From Clostridiales bacterium (GTDB lineage: Bacteria; Bacillota; Clostridia; Tissierellales; Sedimentibacteraceae), in the NCBI GenBank assembly GCA_003457065.1, contig DMJQ01000124.1, forward strand, positions 8,050-15,566: a DNA stretch of 7,517 bases, in the 5' to 3' direction. Made by a program: the position numbers and the translations under genes. Under the pieces are notes generated by a model, which made no database searches, had not been told where the DNA came from, and saw only the letters and a program-made list of their open reading frames with translations. Positions 1 to 7,205 of this stretch are shown here, piece by piece. Each line of letters starts with the position of its first letter. Within the stretch, counting starts at the first letter, position 1.

Positions 1-1097
1 ATGCGCATGTAAAATGCCTTTATATCCTTAGGATAATTAGTCACAAACACAGGCTTGCCGAATATTTGTTCTGAAAGATATCTTTCGTGCTCTGTCTGAA
101 TATCTGTTCCCCACTGAACCGGGTAATCAAATTTGTCGTTGTTTTTCTCCAAAATTTCTATGGCAGCAGTATAATCGATTTTTCCGAATTCTGAATTTAT
201 AACATTGTTTAATTTATCAAGAAGTCCTTTTTCAACAAATGAATCGAAAAACTCCAGTTCTTCTTTTGCATTATCCATAACATATTTTATGACATACTTA
301 ACCATGTCTTCTGCCAGCTGCATGTTGTCATTTAAATCAGCAAATGCTATCTCAGGCTCAATCATCCAGAATTCAGCGGCATGTCTTGCCGTATTTGAGT
401 TTTCGGCTCTGAATGTAGGTCCGAAAGTATACGTCTTTTTAAATGCAAGGGCAAAAACTTCCGCTTCCAGCTGACCGCTTACCGTTAGATTTGCCGACTT
501 TCCGAAAAAGTCCTTTGAATAATCGGTTTTTCCGTCTTTTTTCTCTACGTTGTCTAAATCAAGAGCCGTCACTCTGAACATTTCTCCTGCGCCTTCCGCG
601 TCACTTGCTGTTATAATCGGCGGGTGAGCATAAACAAAGCCTCTTTCGTTAAAAAACTTATGTATGGCAAAGGCTGCCAGTGATCTTACCCTGAACACAG
701 CCGAAAATGTGTTTGTCCTTGGTCTTAAATGTGCAATCGTCCTTAAATATTCAAGTGAATGTCTTTTTTTCTGCAGCGGATAAGTAGAATCTGATCCTGC
801 TTCCATTTTTACATCTGTTGCCTTTATTTCAAAGGGCTGTTTCGCGCCCGGAGTCAGGACAAGTTTGCCCGAAACGGTAATAGCGCTCCCTGTGGAATAT
901 CTTCTTACTTCTTCAAAATTATTTAAAGTGCTTTCAAAAACTACCTGAACATTTTTCATAAATGTTCCGTCATTTAATTCTATGAAACCAAAGTTTTTGG
1001 AATCCCTTATTGTTCTTATCCATCCTTCTACAAACACTTCTTTATCACTGTAATCTTCCGGAGATGTAAATAAATCTCTCAAATCTGTCGCTTTCAT
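1..1097 (-). CDS. asnS: Asparaginyl-tRNA synthetase, C-terminal part missing at window edge
   Basis: Class IIb aminoacyl-tRNA synthetase that charges tRNA-Asn with asparagine in the cytoplasm, using ATP. I translated 365 residues from the ATG at 1097 with no stop before the window edge; full-length bacterial enzymes have about 460 residues, so roughly 100 are missing, including class II motif 3. Seen in the sequence: an N-terminal OB-fold anticodon-binding region (about residues 18-100, with [20 protein letters not shown]), then the catalytic domain with [13 protein letters not shown] (127-139), [12 protein letters not shown] (163-174), [17 protein letters not shown] (197-213) and motif 2, [20 protein letters not shown] (225-244). 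The residues around the amino-acid pocket (AEGAGEMF rather than an aspartate-enzyme pattern) and the ENSNT..H motif favour AsnRS over AspRS. The start is supported by AGGAGGA six bases upstream of the ATG. It follows thiN by only 14 bases, so it looks like the last visible gene of the operon and has no T-box leader of its own. Confidence in identity is very high. Confidence 0.97.
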   Translation of the reverse strand, partial: MKATDLRDLFTSPEDYSDKEVFVEGWIRTIRDSKNFGFIELNDGTFMKNVQVVFESTLNNFEEVRRYSTGSAITVSGKLVLTPGAKQPFEIKATDVKMEAGSDSTYPLQKKRHSLEYLRTIAHLRPRTNTFSAVFRVRSLAAFAIHKFFNERGFVYAHPPIITASDAEGAGEMFRVTALDLDNVEKKDGKTDYSKDFFGKSANLTVSGQLEAEVFALAFKKTYTFGPTFRAENSNTARHAAEFWMIEPEIAFADLNDNMQLAEDMVKYVIKYVMDNAKEELEFFDSFVEKGLLDKLNNVINSEFGKIDYTAAIEILEKNNDKFDYPVQWGTDIQTEHERYLSEQIFGKPVFVTNYPKDIKAFYMR

Positions 1098-1111
1098 GAA
1101 TCCTCCTAATA
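1098..1111 (-). promoter_or_regulatory. asnS ribosome binding site filling the thiN-asnS gap
   Basis: The whole gap between the thiN stop and the asnS ATG reads ATTAGGAGGATTC on the minus strand. It contains a near-perfect Shine-Dalgarno (AGGAGGA). There is no room for a terminator, a promoter or a T-box leader, so asnS is most likely translated from the upstream polycistronic message. Confidence 0.85.
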
Positions 1112-1747
1112 TTAATCTTTTGAAACAAAGACTAAAGCAGTACCTTTTTCAAGTATTATGCTGCCCTCATCCTGTGTAATCTCATTGCTTACCAGCAGCG
1201 TCGATCCTCTTTTTACCTTTACATTGTCAAGCGGATATTTAAATCCTTCCAGTGTCAGACCTTCAATTGTTTCTGTAACCGGCGCCATCGAAACAAAATA
1301 ATTTTTCCTGCGTTTTATTTTTAAAACGGTTTTGCCTGAAATGATACTGATGTGATTATTATTATCAATTACTTCCATGTCGATTCCCATGATGTGATAT
1401 TTCTCAAGGAGCTGTATATTGGCCACCGTATGGTCAAGCCTTGTTCCAGATGCTCCTGCCAGCACAATATTTTTATATCCCTTTTTTACGGCATATTCCA
1501 CTGCCAGTTCCATGTCCGTATAATCCTTTTCGGCGGAAAATGTTACGGTTTCAATATTCAGGCTTTTATATCTTGCTAAAGTGCCGGGGTCAACCGAATC
1601 AAAGTCACCTAGTATCAGGTCGGGCACGAGTCCGAATCTTTCGGCTTTTTCAAGTCCGCCGTCGGCACATATAACATAATCTATTTTAATATTTTCAATA
1701 CAGCTTTTTTCAATATCGCTGCCATTGCCTATTATTAATGCTGTCAT
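1112..1747 (-). CDS. thiN: Thiamine pyrophosphokinase
   Basis: Transfers pyrophosphate from ATP to thiamine to give thiamine diphosphate, the cofactor of transketolase and pyruvate dehydrogenase; cytoplasmic. The 211 residues match the length of the single-domain bacterial ThiN family. Seen in order: ADGG at 28-31, GDFDS at 47-51 and KDYTD at 74-78 (the acidic metal/ATP-binding motifs), then GASGTRLDH at 98-106 followed by TVAN. A beta-rich C-terminal half (about 125-210) fits the thiamine-binding domain. The ATG at 1747 directly follows the rpe stop codon (TAAATG on the coding strand). Its Shine-Dalgarno GGAGA lies inside the last codons of rpe, so the two genes are probably translationally coupled. 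The position after rsgA and rpe is the same as in Bacillus subtilis (yloS/thiN). Rpe makes a pentose phosphate used by the TPP-dependent transketolase, a loose metabolic link. Confidence 0.95.
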   Translation of the reverse strand: MTALIIGNGSDIEKSCIENIKIDYVICADGGLEKAERFGLVPDLILGDFDSVDPGTLARYKSLNIETVTFSAEKDYTDMELAVEYAVKKGYKNIVLAGASGTRLDHTVANIQLLEKYHIMGIDMEVIDNNNHISIISGKTVLKIKRRKNYFVSMAPVTETIEGLTLEGFKYPLDNVKVKRGSTLLVSNEITQDEGSIILEKGTALVFVSKD

Positions 1748-2404
1748 TTATTTCTCCAGAATCTTCATAAACTTCTTGGTTTCCGCCACAACATCCTGAG
1801 CCTTGTAAATTGCCGAACCAGCAACAATTACATTTGCTCCCCAGTCCAAAACTTCTTTCAGGTTGTTTACGGTCACTCCTCCGTCTATTTCGACGTCGAT
1901 GTTTAAATTATACTCTTTAATCATTTGGTTCAGTTCTTCAAACTTATATTTCACATTTTCAATCAGGCTCTGACCTCCAAAGCCAGGATTGACGCTCATG
2001 ATCAAGACCATATCAACGTCTCTAATTATATCCTTTAAAGATGAAACCGGTGTGGCAGGATTAAGAGATACACCTGCTTTAAGCCCCAGTGACTTAATTT
2101 TTTGTATTGTCCTGTGAAGATGGACGCAAGCTTCCTGATGCACTGTGATGATGTCGGCTCCCGCATTGCAGAAAGCCTCAATGTAATCATCCGGATTTTC
2201 AATCATCAGGTGTACATCAAATGTGAGATTTGTAACTTTTCTCAGTGATTTAACAATATCCGGTCCTATTGTAATATTAGGAACAAAATGTCCGTCCATT
2301 ACATCTATGTGTATATAATCTGCCCCGCCTTCCTCTACCAGCTTAATTTCATCTCCAAGCCTGGAAAAATCGGCAGACAATATAGAGGGTGATAACTTAT
2401 TCAT
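1748..2404 (-). CDS. rpe: Ribulose-phosphate 3-epimerase
   Basis: Interconverts D-ribulose 5-phosphate and D-xylulose 5-phosphate in the non-oxidative pentose phosphate pathway; cytoplasmic TIM barrel. The 218 residues are the usual family length. Visible motifs are LSPSILSADF (4-13) at the first strand, HIDVMDGHFVPN (32-43) with metal ligand H32 and catalytic D34, FDVHLM (62-67) with H65, MSVNPGFGGQ (136-145) at the phosphate loop, and VEIDGGV (171-177) with the second catalytic Asp D174. The phosphate-binding VAGSAIY is at 194-200. All expected metal and catalytic residues (H32, D34, H65, D174) are present. The ATG at 2404 has a strong GGAGG Shine-Dalgarno in the 14-base gap after rsgA; the gene ends flush against the thiN start. 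An allulose-6-phosphate epimerase is a related alternative, but the operon context favours Rpe. Confidence 0.96.
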   Translation of the reverse strand: MNKLSPSILSADFSRLGDEIKLVEEGGADYIHIDVMDGHFVPNITIGPDIVKSLRKVTNLTFDVHLMIENPDDYIEAFCNAGADIITVHQEACVHLHRTIQKIKSLGLKAGVSLNPATPVSSLKDIIRDVDMVLIMSVNPGFGGQSLIENVKYKFEELNQMIKEYNLNIDVEIDGGVTVNNLKEVLDWGANVIVAGSAIYKAQDVVAETKKFMKILEK

Positions 2405-2418
2405 AATTCCTCCGCTTA

Positions 2419-3297
2419 TTAATATATCTTTATCTTTCGTATTTCTTCCAGCAGCCTTACATAATTATCGTATCTCGTCCTGCTTATCAGACCGTCATTG
2501 ACGGCTTCTTTGACCACACATCCCGGCTCCTTGTAGTGAAGGCAGTCCGCAAATCTGCAGCCTGATTGAAATTTCCTGATTTCAGGATAATATTCCTTAA
2601 GTTCAGCCTCACCGATGCCTTCCAGTTCAAATGAACTGAAGCCCGGGGTGTCGACAACGTAGCCGCCGAAGCTAAGTTTGTAAATTTCGGCATGCCTTGT
2701 TGTGTGCCTTCCTCTTTTAAGCTTATCGCTTATTTCTCCTGTCTTCAGGCAGAAATCCGGCTGTACGGCATTCATTACGGATGATTTTCCTACACCAGAC
2801 GGTCCGGAAAACACGCTTAATTTATCTTTTAAAATTTCTTTAAGCTCACTTACCGACCGTTCGTCATGTATGCTCGTAAAAATAACCCTGTAATCTGTAT
2901 TGGTAAAAATACTTTTAATTTGTTTTTTTTGTTCATCATCAGCCAGGTCACATTTGTTAAAACAAATGACAGGCTTTAAATTATTTGTTTCAGCTGCAAT
3001 TAAAAGTTTGTCAAGCAATAGGAAGCTTGGTTCGGGATTTTTCACGGCAAAAAATATTAACAGCTGTTCGGCATTGGCAACAGGAGGCCTGAGCATTTCA
3101 TTTGTTCTTTCCATTATTTCCTCAATGTAGCCTGCATGTTCGTCCTCATCAGTTAGCCTGATTAAAACTTTGTCGCCAACCAATGGCTTTATATTTTTTA
3201 ATCTGAACAAACCTCTTGCCCTGCATTCAACCAGGTCATTTCCTGTGTCCACGTAATAGTTTCCGCCTACGCCCCGCATGATTATTCCTTCAATCAT
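2419..3297 (-). CDS. rsgA: Ribosome small subunit maturation GTPase RsgA (YloQ/CpgA)
   Basis: Circularly permuted GTPase that binds the maturing 30S subunit and checks its decoding centre late in assembly. The 292 residues fit the family. In order: an N-terminal OB-fold (about 1-68, with ECRARGLFR), then GTPase motifs in the permuted order G4-G1-G2-G3, namely NKCD (114-117), GPSGVGKSS (165-173), RHTT (197-200) and DTPG (216-219). The C-terminal zinc knuckle has the Cys-X4-Cys-X-His-X5-Cys pattern (C247, C252, H254, C260), followed by a short helical tail. The start at 3297 is supported by AGGAG five bases upstream, in the 11-base gap after prkC. In B. subtilis the orthologue CpgA is also encoded next to PrkC and has been reported as a PrkC substrate; whether that holds here is inference. 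Nothing is missing or disrupted. Confidence 0.97.
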   Translation of the reverse strand: MIEGIIMRGVGGNYYVDTGNDLVECRARGLFRLKNIKPLVGDKVLIRLTDEDEHAGYIEEIMERTNEMLRPPVANAEQLLIFFAVKNPEPSFLLLDKLLIAAETNNLKPVICFNKCDLADDEQKKQIKSIFTNTDYRVIFTSIHDERSVSELKEILKDKLSVFSGPSGVGKSSVMNAVQPDFCLKTGEISDKLKRGRHTTRHAEIYKLSFGGYVVDTPGFSSFELEGIGEAELKEYYPEIRKFQSGCRFADCLHYKEPGCVVKEAVNDGLISRTRYDNYVRLLEEIRKIKIY

Positions 3298-3308
3298 AAA
3301 AACTCCTA

Positions 3309-5357
3309 TTAAAACTTAATTTCAGCTCTTTCATAAAGTACATTATCTATATAAATTTCATAAATCTGAGTACCGGTTCCTTTAATATTGATTATAATAC
3401 TTTGTTCCGAAGTGTCAACATCCTGTGAGTACACTATCTCTCTGCCGCCGTCGGTAACTTTCTGCACCACTACCGCAACCTTGTCTTTATCGGTAGGAAG
3501 CTTAATGGTCAGAGGATATGAACCTGCTGCCGGCTCTTCTTCCGGTTTTTCGTTTCCTTCTTCAGGTTTTTCTTCGGATGGCTCTTCTGCCGGTTTTCCG
3601 GAACTTACGGTCATCCATATGGATGTTCCCTGCTCCACTTCCTGTCCGGACGCAACACTTTGTCTTAAAACCATTCCCTTTGCCACATCATCGCTTGGCT
3701 CTTCATTTACTTCTCCTACAGTAAGGCCGTTTTTTATTATAGATGCTTTTGCCGTTTCCAGATCAAGTCCGATCAACTGCGGCATTTTCACATAAACAAC
3801 TTTAGGCCCTAAGCTGACTACATAATTGACTGCATCATCTTCTTCAGCTCTTGTGCCGGCTGTAGGATACTGATCCATTATCTGGCCTGACGGGATTGTG
3901 TCGGAGTTTTCTTCTTTCACATCTCCGCTCGTTAGACTTGCTTCTTTTAAAATTATGCCTGCCTCTATAGCATATTTCCCAATTAAATTAGGTACCGTTA
4001 TTTCCTTATCTCCCTTGCTTATAACAACTTCCACAGGGTAATTTTCTTTAAGCTTTTTACCTTCATCGACGCTCTGCTCCATTACTTCGCCTTCGTCGTA
4101 TTTATCACTGTAATCTCTTTCTTTAACCTTAAATACCAATCCTAAATCTTCCACTATTTTTTGCGCTTCTTTTTCATCTCTTCCGAGAAGATTGGGAACC
4201 GGAACCTCAGGAACATATATTATTGCCCTGAATGCTATGATGCCTCCTATGAGCGCAACAGCTAAAGCACTTAAAATAGCGGTTATTGTAATCTTTCTGT
4301 TCTTTTTCTTTTCTTCGTCACTTATTTTATTTTTTTCATTACTTTTCTTTTTTTTCATAGCTGCTTTTTCTTCAGTACGTTCTCCAAAAAAATTTTTAAA
4401 TGCATTATCGGATTTTTCATCTGTCAAATCTATGTTTATTACATTGTTATCGTCGTTTAAGTCCGCATTTATTGCCGGAATTACTATGGTTGGAGAATCA
4501 ATTATTTCTTTTTCTTCTGCTTTTTCGATTCCGTTTACTCCGTAGATGGAATCTATTTTTTTAATTAATTCTTCAACATTTTGAAACCTGAAACTCTGAT
4601 GTTTTTCCCGGCACTTCATAATAATATCCTCAAACTCCTTAGATATCTGTAAATTCTTAACTTTCTTTGAGGGCGGCACGGGTTTTTCCTGTATCTGTTT
4701 CATTGCAACAGAAATATGATTATCTGCATCGAACGGAACAACTCCCGTCACCATTTCATACATTACAATTCCTAAAGAATATATGTCGGACTTTTCGTCT
4801 ACGTATCCTCCTCTTGCCTGTTCAGGCGAGAAATAATGCACCGAACCTATTACATTTGATGTGTTGTTGATGGTTGAACTGGTAGCTGCACGGGCTATGC
4901 CGAAATCGGTTACTTTAGCGATTCCTTCTTCGGTTATCAGTATGTTGTGAGGTTTTATGTCACGGTGAACAATATTATTTGAATGGGCGTGTTTGAGTGC
5001 TTCGGCAACCTGTCTTGAAATTCTCAGGGTTTCCTGCTCGCTCAGTCTCCCCTTTCTGTTAATGTATTTCTTCAGTGTCTCGCCTTTTACATATTCCATT
5101 ACAATATAATAAATATCACCTTCTATTCCGGTATCGTAAATATTTACTATATTAGGATGAGTAAGGCTTGCGGCAGACAGAGATTCCTGTTTGAACTTTT
5201 CAACAAACTCAGGGTCTCCTGTCAATTCGTCCCTCAGTATTTTTATGGCAACGTACCGGTTAAGCACCCTGCACTTTGCCTTGTATACTATTGACATGCC
5301 CCCGCCGCCGATTTTTTCTATAATTTCATATCTATTTCCTAATACTTTACCTATCAT
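3309..5357 (-). CDS. prkC: PASTA-domain membrane Ser/Thr protein kinase
   Basis: Hanks-type kinase that couples cell-wall state (muropeptides or lipid II, by family knowledge) to phosphorylation of cytoplasmic proteins. From the ATG at 5357 it has 682 residues. The kinase domain (about 10-272) shows the Gly-rich loop IGGGGMSIVY (16-25), K39 in VAIK, E58 in the C helix, HRDIKPHN (131-138, catalytic D133), DFG (151-153), a Ser/Thr-rich activation loop (159-172) and GSVHYFSPEQA. A charged juxtamembrane linker (about 275-355) ends in a Lys-rich patch, followed by one membrane segment (about 356-382). Outside are three PASTA repeats (about 383-448, 452-517, 523-587), a Pro/Glu linker (about 589-611) and a final beta-rich domain (about 613-682). 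An upstream in-frame ATG at 5387 would add ten residues, but MIGKVLGNRYEI is the family-like start and AGAGGTGA sits five bases before it. It overlaps the 3' end of stp by 11 bases, so the pair is probably translationally coupled. Confidence 0.97.
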   Translation of the reverse strand: MIGKVLGNRYEIIEKIGGGGMSIVYKAKCRVLNRYVAIKILRDELTGDPEFVEKFKQESLSAASLTHPNIVNIYDTGIEGDIYYIVMEYVKGETLKKYINRKGRLSEQETLRISRQVAEALKHAHSNNIVHRDIKPHNILITEEGIAKVTDFGIARAATSSTINNTSNVIGSVHYFSPEQARGGYVDEKSDIYSLGIVMYEMVTGVVPFDADNHISVAMKQIQEKPVPPSKKVKNLQISKEFEDIIMKCREKHQSFRFQNVEELIKKIDSIYGVNGIEKAEEKEIIDSPTIVIPAINADLNDDNNVINIDLTDEKSDNAFKNFFGERTEEKAAMKKKKSNEKNKISDEEKKKNRKITITAILSALAVALIGGIIAFRAIIYVPEVPVPNLLGRDEKEAQKIVEDLGLVFKVKERDYSDKYDEGEVMEQSVDEGKKLKENYPVEVVISKGDKEITVPNLIGKYAIEAGIILKEASLTSGDVKEENSDTIPSGQIMDQYPTAGTRAEEDDAVNYVVSLGPKVVYVKMPQLIGLDLETAKASIIKNGLTVGEVNEEPSDDVAKGMVLRQSVASGQEVEQGTSIWMTVSSGKPAEEPSEEKPEEGNEKPEEEPAAGSYPLTIKLPTDKDKVAVVVQKVTDGGREIVYSQDVDTSEQSIIINIKGTGTQIYEIYIDNVLYERAEIKF

Positions 5358-6099
5358 AAATTTCACCTCTAATGGTATTATCAACAATAATTATGGTAAT
5401 ATTATCGGTACCTCCATTATCGTTGGCAAGTTTTATTAATCTTTGCACGCTTTCCGAGCAGCCATATTCCTTAATTATATCAAGTATATTTTCATCGGTT
5501 AAATGCGTCGTCAATCCGTCAGTACATAACAAAATAACATCATTCCCAAAGAGTTCAATTTCAAATATATCTGCCTGTACATATTCCTCGCTGCCCACAG
5601 CTCGTGTGATTACATTTCTCTTAGGATGATGCTTTGCTTCTTCTGATGTAATTTTCCCATCCTTTAAAAGCTCATTTACATATGTGTGATCTTCGGTAAT
5701 CTGCATTATTTTATTGTTTTTTATTACATATGCCCTGCTGTCTCCCACATTGCCGATGTACGCAATGTTTAACGTCAGGTCTACTACTGCCATAGTAATA
5801 GTTGTGCCCATTCCCGAGCACTCTTCTTTGCTCAGCGCCTCATCTCTTATTTTGCTGTTTGCTGCTTCAATGCTTTCAATAATAAAAGAAGGCGCTCTGA
5901 AGTCTTTTTTCCCGCAGCTTTTCTTAAAATACTTCCTTACGGTGTCAATAGCAATGGAGCTTGCCACCTCTCCTGCTTTATGTCCTCCCATACCGTCTGC
6001 AACAGCATAAAGATTGAACCTGTCAGATTCTTCAACTATAAAATTGTCTTCATTGTTTTCTCGCATTAATCCTTTATTAGTCTCGCAGTAAACCCTCAT
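5347..6099 (-). CDS. stp: PP2C-family Ser/Thr protein phosphatase (Stp/PrpC)
   Basis: Metal-dependent (Mn/Mg) phosphatase that removes phosphate from PrkC and PrkC substrates; cytoplasmic, with no signal peptide or membrane segment. From the ATG at 6099 it has 250 residues, normal for the bacterial PrpC/Stp group. Visible PP2C motifs: RENNEDNF (13-20, with D18), ADGMGGHKAGE (34-44, with D35), GMGTT (96-100), GNVGDSRAY (117-125), EDHTYVNEL (136-144), NVITRAVGS (162-170), CTDGLT (192-197, with D194) and GGTDNITIII (229-238, with D232). The metal-coordinating Asp set is complete. A GTG at 6111, overlapping the rlmN stop, is in frame and would add MRCL, but it has no ribosome binding site. The ATG at 6099 has GAGGTG four bases upstream and gives the family-typical start MRVYCETNKG. 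The gene sits 8 bases after rlmN and overlaps prkC, the usual phosphatase-kinase pair. Confidence 0.97.
   Translation of the reverse strand: MRVYCETNKGLMRENNEDNFIVEESDRFNLYAVADGMGGHKAGEVASSIAIDTVRKYFKKSCGKKDFRAPSFIIESIEAANSKIRDEALSKEECSGMGTTITMAVVDLTLNIAYIGNVGDSRAYVIKNNKIMQITEDHTYVNELLKDGKITSEEAKHHPKRNVITRAVGSEEYVQADIFEIELFGNDVILLCTDGLTTHLTDENILDIIKEYGCSESVQRLIKLANDNGGTDNITIIIVDNTIRGEIYDR
5363..5370 (-). promoter_or_regulatory. prkC ribosome binding site inside the end of stp
   Basis: AGAGGTGA lies five bases before the ATG at 5357 and is encoded within the last codons of stp (Arg-Gly-Glu). It decides the prkC start: the alternative in-frame ATG at 5387 would place ten extra residues (MLIIPLEVKF) before the conserved kinase N-terminus. 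Confidence 0.85.
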
Positions 6100-6103
6100 A
6101 AGG

Positions 6104-6109
6104 CACCTC
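6104..6109 (-). promoter_or_regulatory. stp ribosome binding site overlapping the rlmN stop codon
   Basis: The coding strand reads TGAGGTGCCTTATG at this junction. TGA is the rlmN stop, GAGGTG is the Shine-Dalgarno and the final ATG is the stp start at 6099. Terminating ribosomes would therefore cover the stp binding site, and the layout argues against the GTG at 6111 as the start. Confidence 0.8.
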
Positions 6110-7136
6110 ACATTTTTAAAAAGTTATTTCTTAGCTGACCGCAAGCGGCATTGATGTCGCTACCAAGTTCTCTTCTTACAGTTGCGTTGATACCTTTATC
6201 TGACAACAGGTTTTTAAATCTTTCAATATCAGAATTCTCCGAAGGCCTGATGCCGGCCTCCTTAACGTAATTGCACGGAATTAAATTAACATTGGCAAGT
6301 TTATTCCTTAACAGTCCTGAAAGCGTCTCTGCATCTTCGGTACTGTCATTGAAACCTTTAATCATTATATATTCAAAAGTAAGTCTTCTTCCGGTTTTAT
6401 CGGCATAGTAGTCACATGCTTTCAAAAGCTCGGGAAGCTTATATTTCTTTGCAACCGGCAGAATCTGCTCTCTTTTTTCCTGTGTGGGAGCGTGAAGAGA
6501 AATAGCAAGAGTTATTGGGATATCCTCATCAGCAAGATTATAAATCCGCGGAACAATTCCGCATGTTGAAAGAGTAATTTTCCTCATGGAAATATTCTGC
6601 CCTCTTTCATGATTTATAAGCCTTAAAAATCTCAACACATTGTCGTAATTGTCCAGAGGTTCCCCTGAACCCATAATAACAACGTTGGATATTTTTTCTC
6701 CTGTGTCTTTTTGAATCAGGTATATCTGTTTCAGCATTTCTGCAGACGTCAGGCTTCTGACATAGCCGTTTTTCGTCGACGCGCAAAAAAGACAACCCAT
6801 TTTACATCCCACCTCTGATGAAATGCATGCGGTATTGCCGAATTTATACTTTAGAAATACGCTTTCTACTACATTTCCGTCTTCAAACATGATAACGTAC
6901 TTTTTTGTTTCATCCTGTTTTGATTCAAGCTTCAGCTCTATGGATGCTTTGGTAAAATCAAAAATTTTGCCGAGTTCTTCCCTGGTTTTTTTTGAGATAT
7001 TCCTCATACCTTCAAAATCATCCACGGTTTTATTGTGCACCCAGTCAAATATCTGTTTTGCCTTAAATTTTGGTTCTCCTATTTCAGCGAGAGCCTTTTC
7101 AAGCTCTTCTAAGCTTAAATCGTCTATTTTTCTCAT
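6108..7136 (-). CDS. rlmN: Dual-specificity RNA methyltransferase RlmN (23S rRNA A2503 / tRNA A37)
   Basis: Radical-SAM enzyme that methylates C2 of A2503 in 23S rRNA and of A37 in some tRNAs; cytoplasmic. The 342 residues are the standard length. An N-terminal accessory helical domain (about 1-70, with FKAKQIFDWVH) precedes the radical-SAM core. The iron-sulfur motif Cys-X3-Cys-X2-Cys is C111, C115, C118. The two further catalytic cysteines of the mechanism are present: C104, seven residues before the cluster, and C332 in the C-terminal DINAACGQL. Other motifs are VVIMGSGEPLDNYDN (152-166), LSTCGIVP (189-196) and ISLHAP (212-217). GEPL in the SAM-binding motif and the genomic context favour RlmN over the related resistance enzyme Cfr. 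The start at 7136 has AGAAGG five bases upstream. It is the first gene after the promoter at 7206-7234 and is followed after 8 bases by stp. Confidence 0.97.
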   Translation of the reverse strand: MRKIDDLSLEELEKALAEIGEPKFKAKQIFDWVHNKTVDDFEGMRNISKKTREELGKIFDFTKASIELKLESKQDETKKYVIMFEDGNVVESVFLKYKFGNTACISSEVGCKMGCLFCASTKNGYVRSLTSAEMLKQIYLIQKDTGEKISNVVIMGSGEPLDNYDNVLRFLRLINHERGQNISMRKITLSTCGIVPRIYNLADEDIPITLAISLHAPTQEKREQILPVAKKYKLPELLKACDYYADKTGRRLTFEYIMIKGFNDSTEDAETLSGLLRNKLANVNLIPCNYVKEAGIRPSENSDIERFKNLLSDKGINATVRRELGSDINAACGQLRNNFLKM

Positions 7137-7205
7137 AATAACCTTCTATGTTTCTGATTTTTTATTTTAATGTGATTTCTGACATTGTTAAATAAAATAT
7201 ACAAA

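Noticed and set aside
205..474. 89-residue plus-strand open frame
   Set aside because: It lies entirely inside the asnS coding region on the other strand, is Ser-rich and low in information, and asnS is certain there.
1098..1160. T-box leader or separate promoter for asnS
   Set aside because: The gap is only 14 bases, no T-box consensus (TGGNACCGCG) is visible, and -10-like hexamers in the end of thiN lack a correctly spaced -35.
3393..3398. TATAAT on the plus strand inside prkC
   Set aside because: The 17-base-spaced upstream hexamer bears no resemblance to a -35, there is no plus-strand gene downstream, and such hexamers are expected by chance in A+T-rich DNA.
3388..3795. 135-residue open frame on the plus strand opposite the 3' part of prkC
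   Set aside because: It is a Ser/Pro-rich mirror of the Glu/Pro-rich and PASTA-coding region of prkC, with no family resemblance. The prkC frame fully explains the sequence.
4192..4545. 117-residue plus-strand frame rich in Phe and Ser that looks like a membrane protein
   Set aside because: The Phe runs are the reverse complement of the Lys-rich juxtamembrane codons of prkC, so the hydrophobic look is an artefact of the opposite strand.
5714..6010. 98-residue plus-strand frame opposite stp
   Set aside because: It is a shadow of the complete PP2C gene, with no recognisable domain.
6108..7136. Cfr-type antibiotic resistance methyltransferase instead of RlmN
   Set aside because: The core cluster position between rsmB and stp and the GEPL motif fit housekeeping RlmN; nothing suggests acquisition by transfer.
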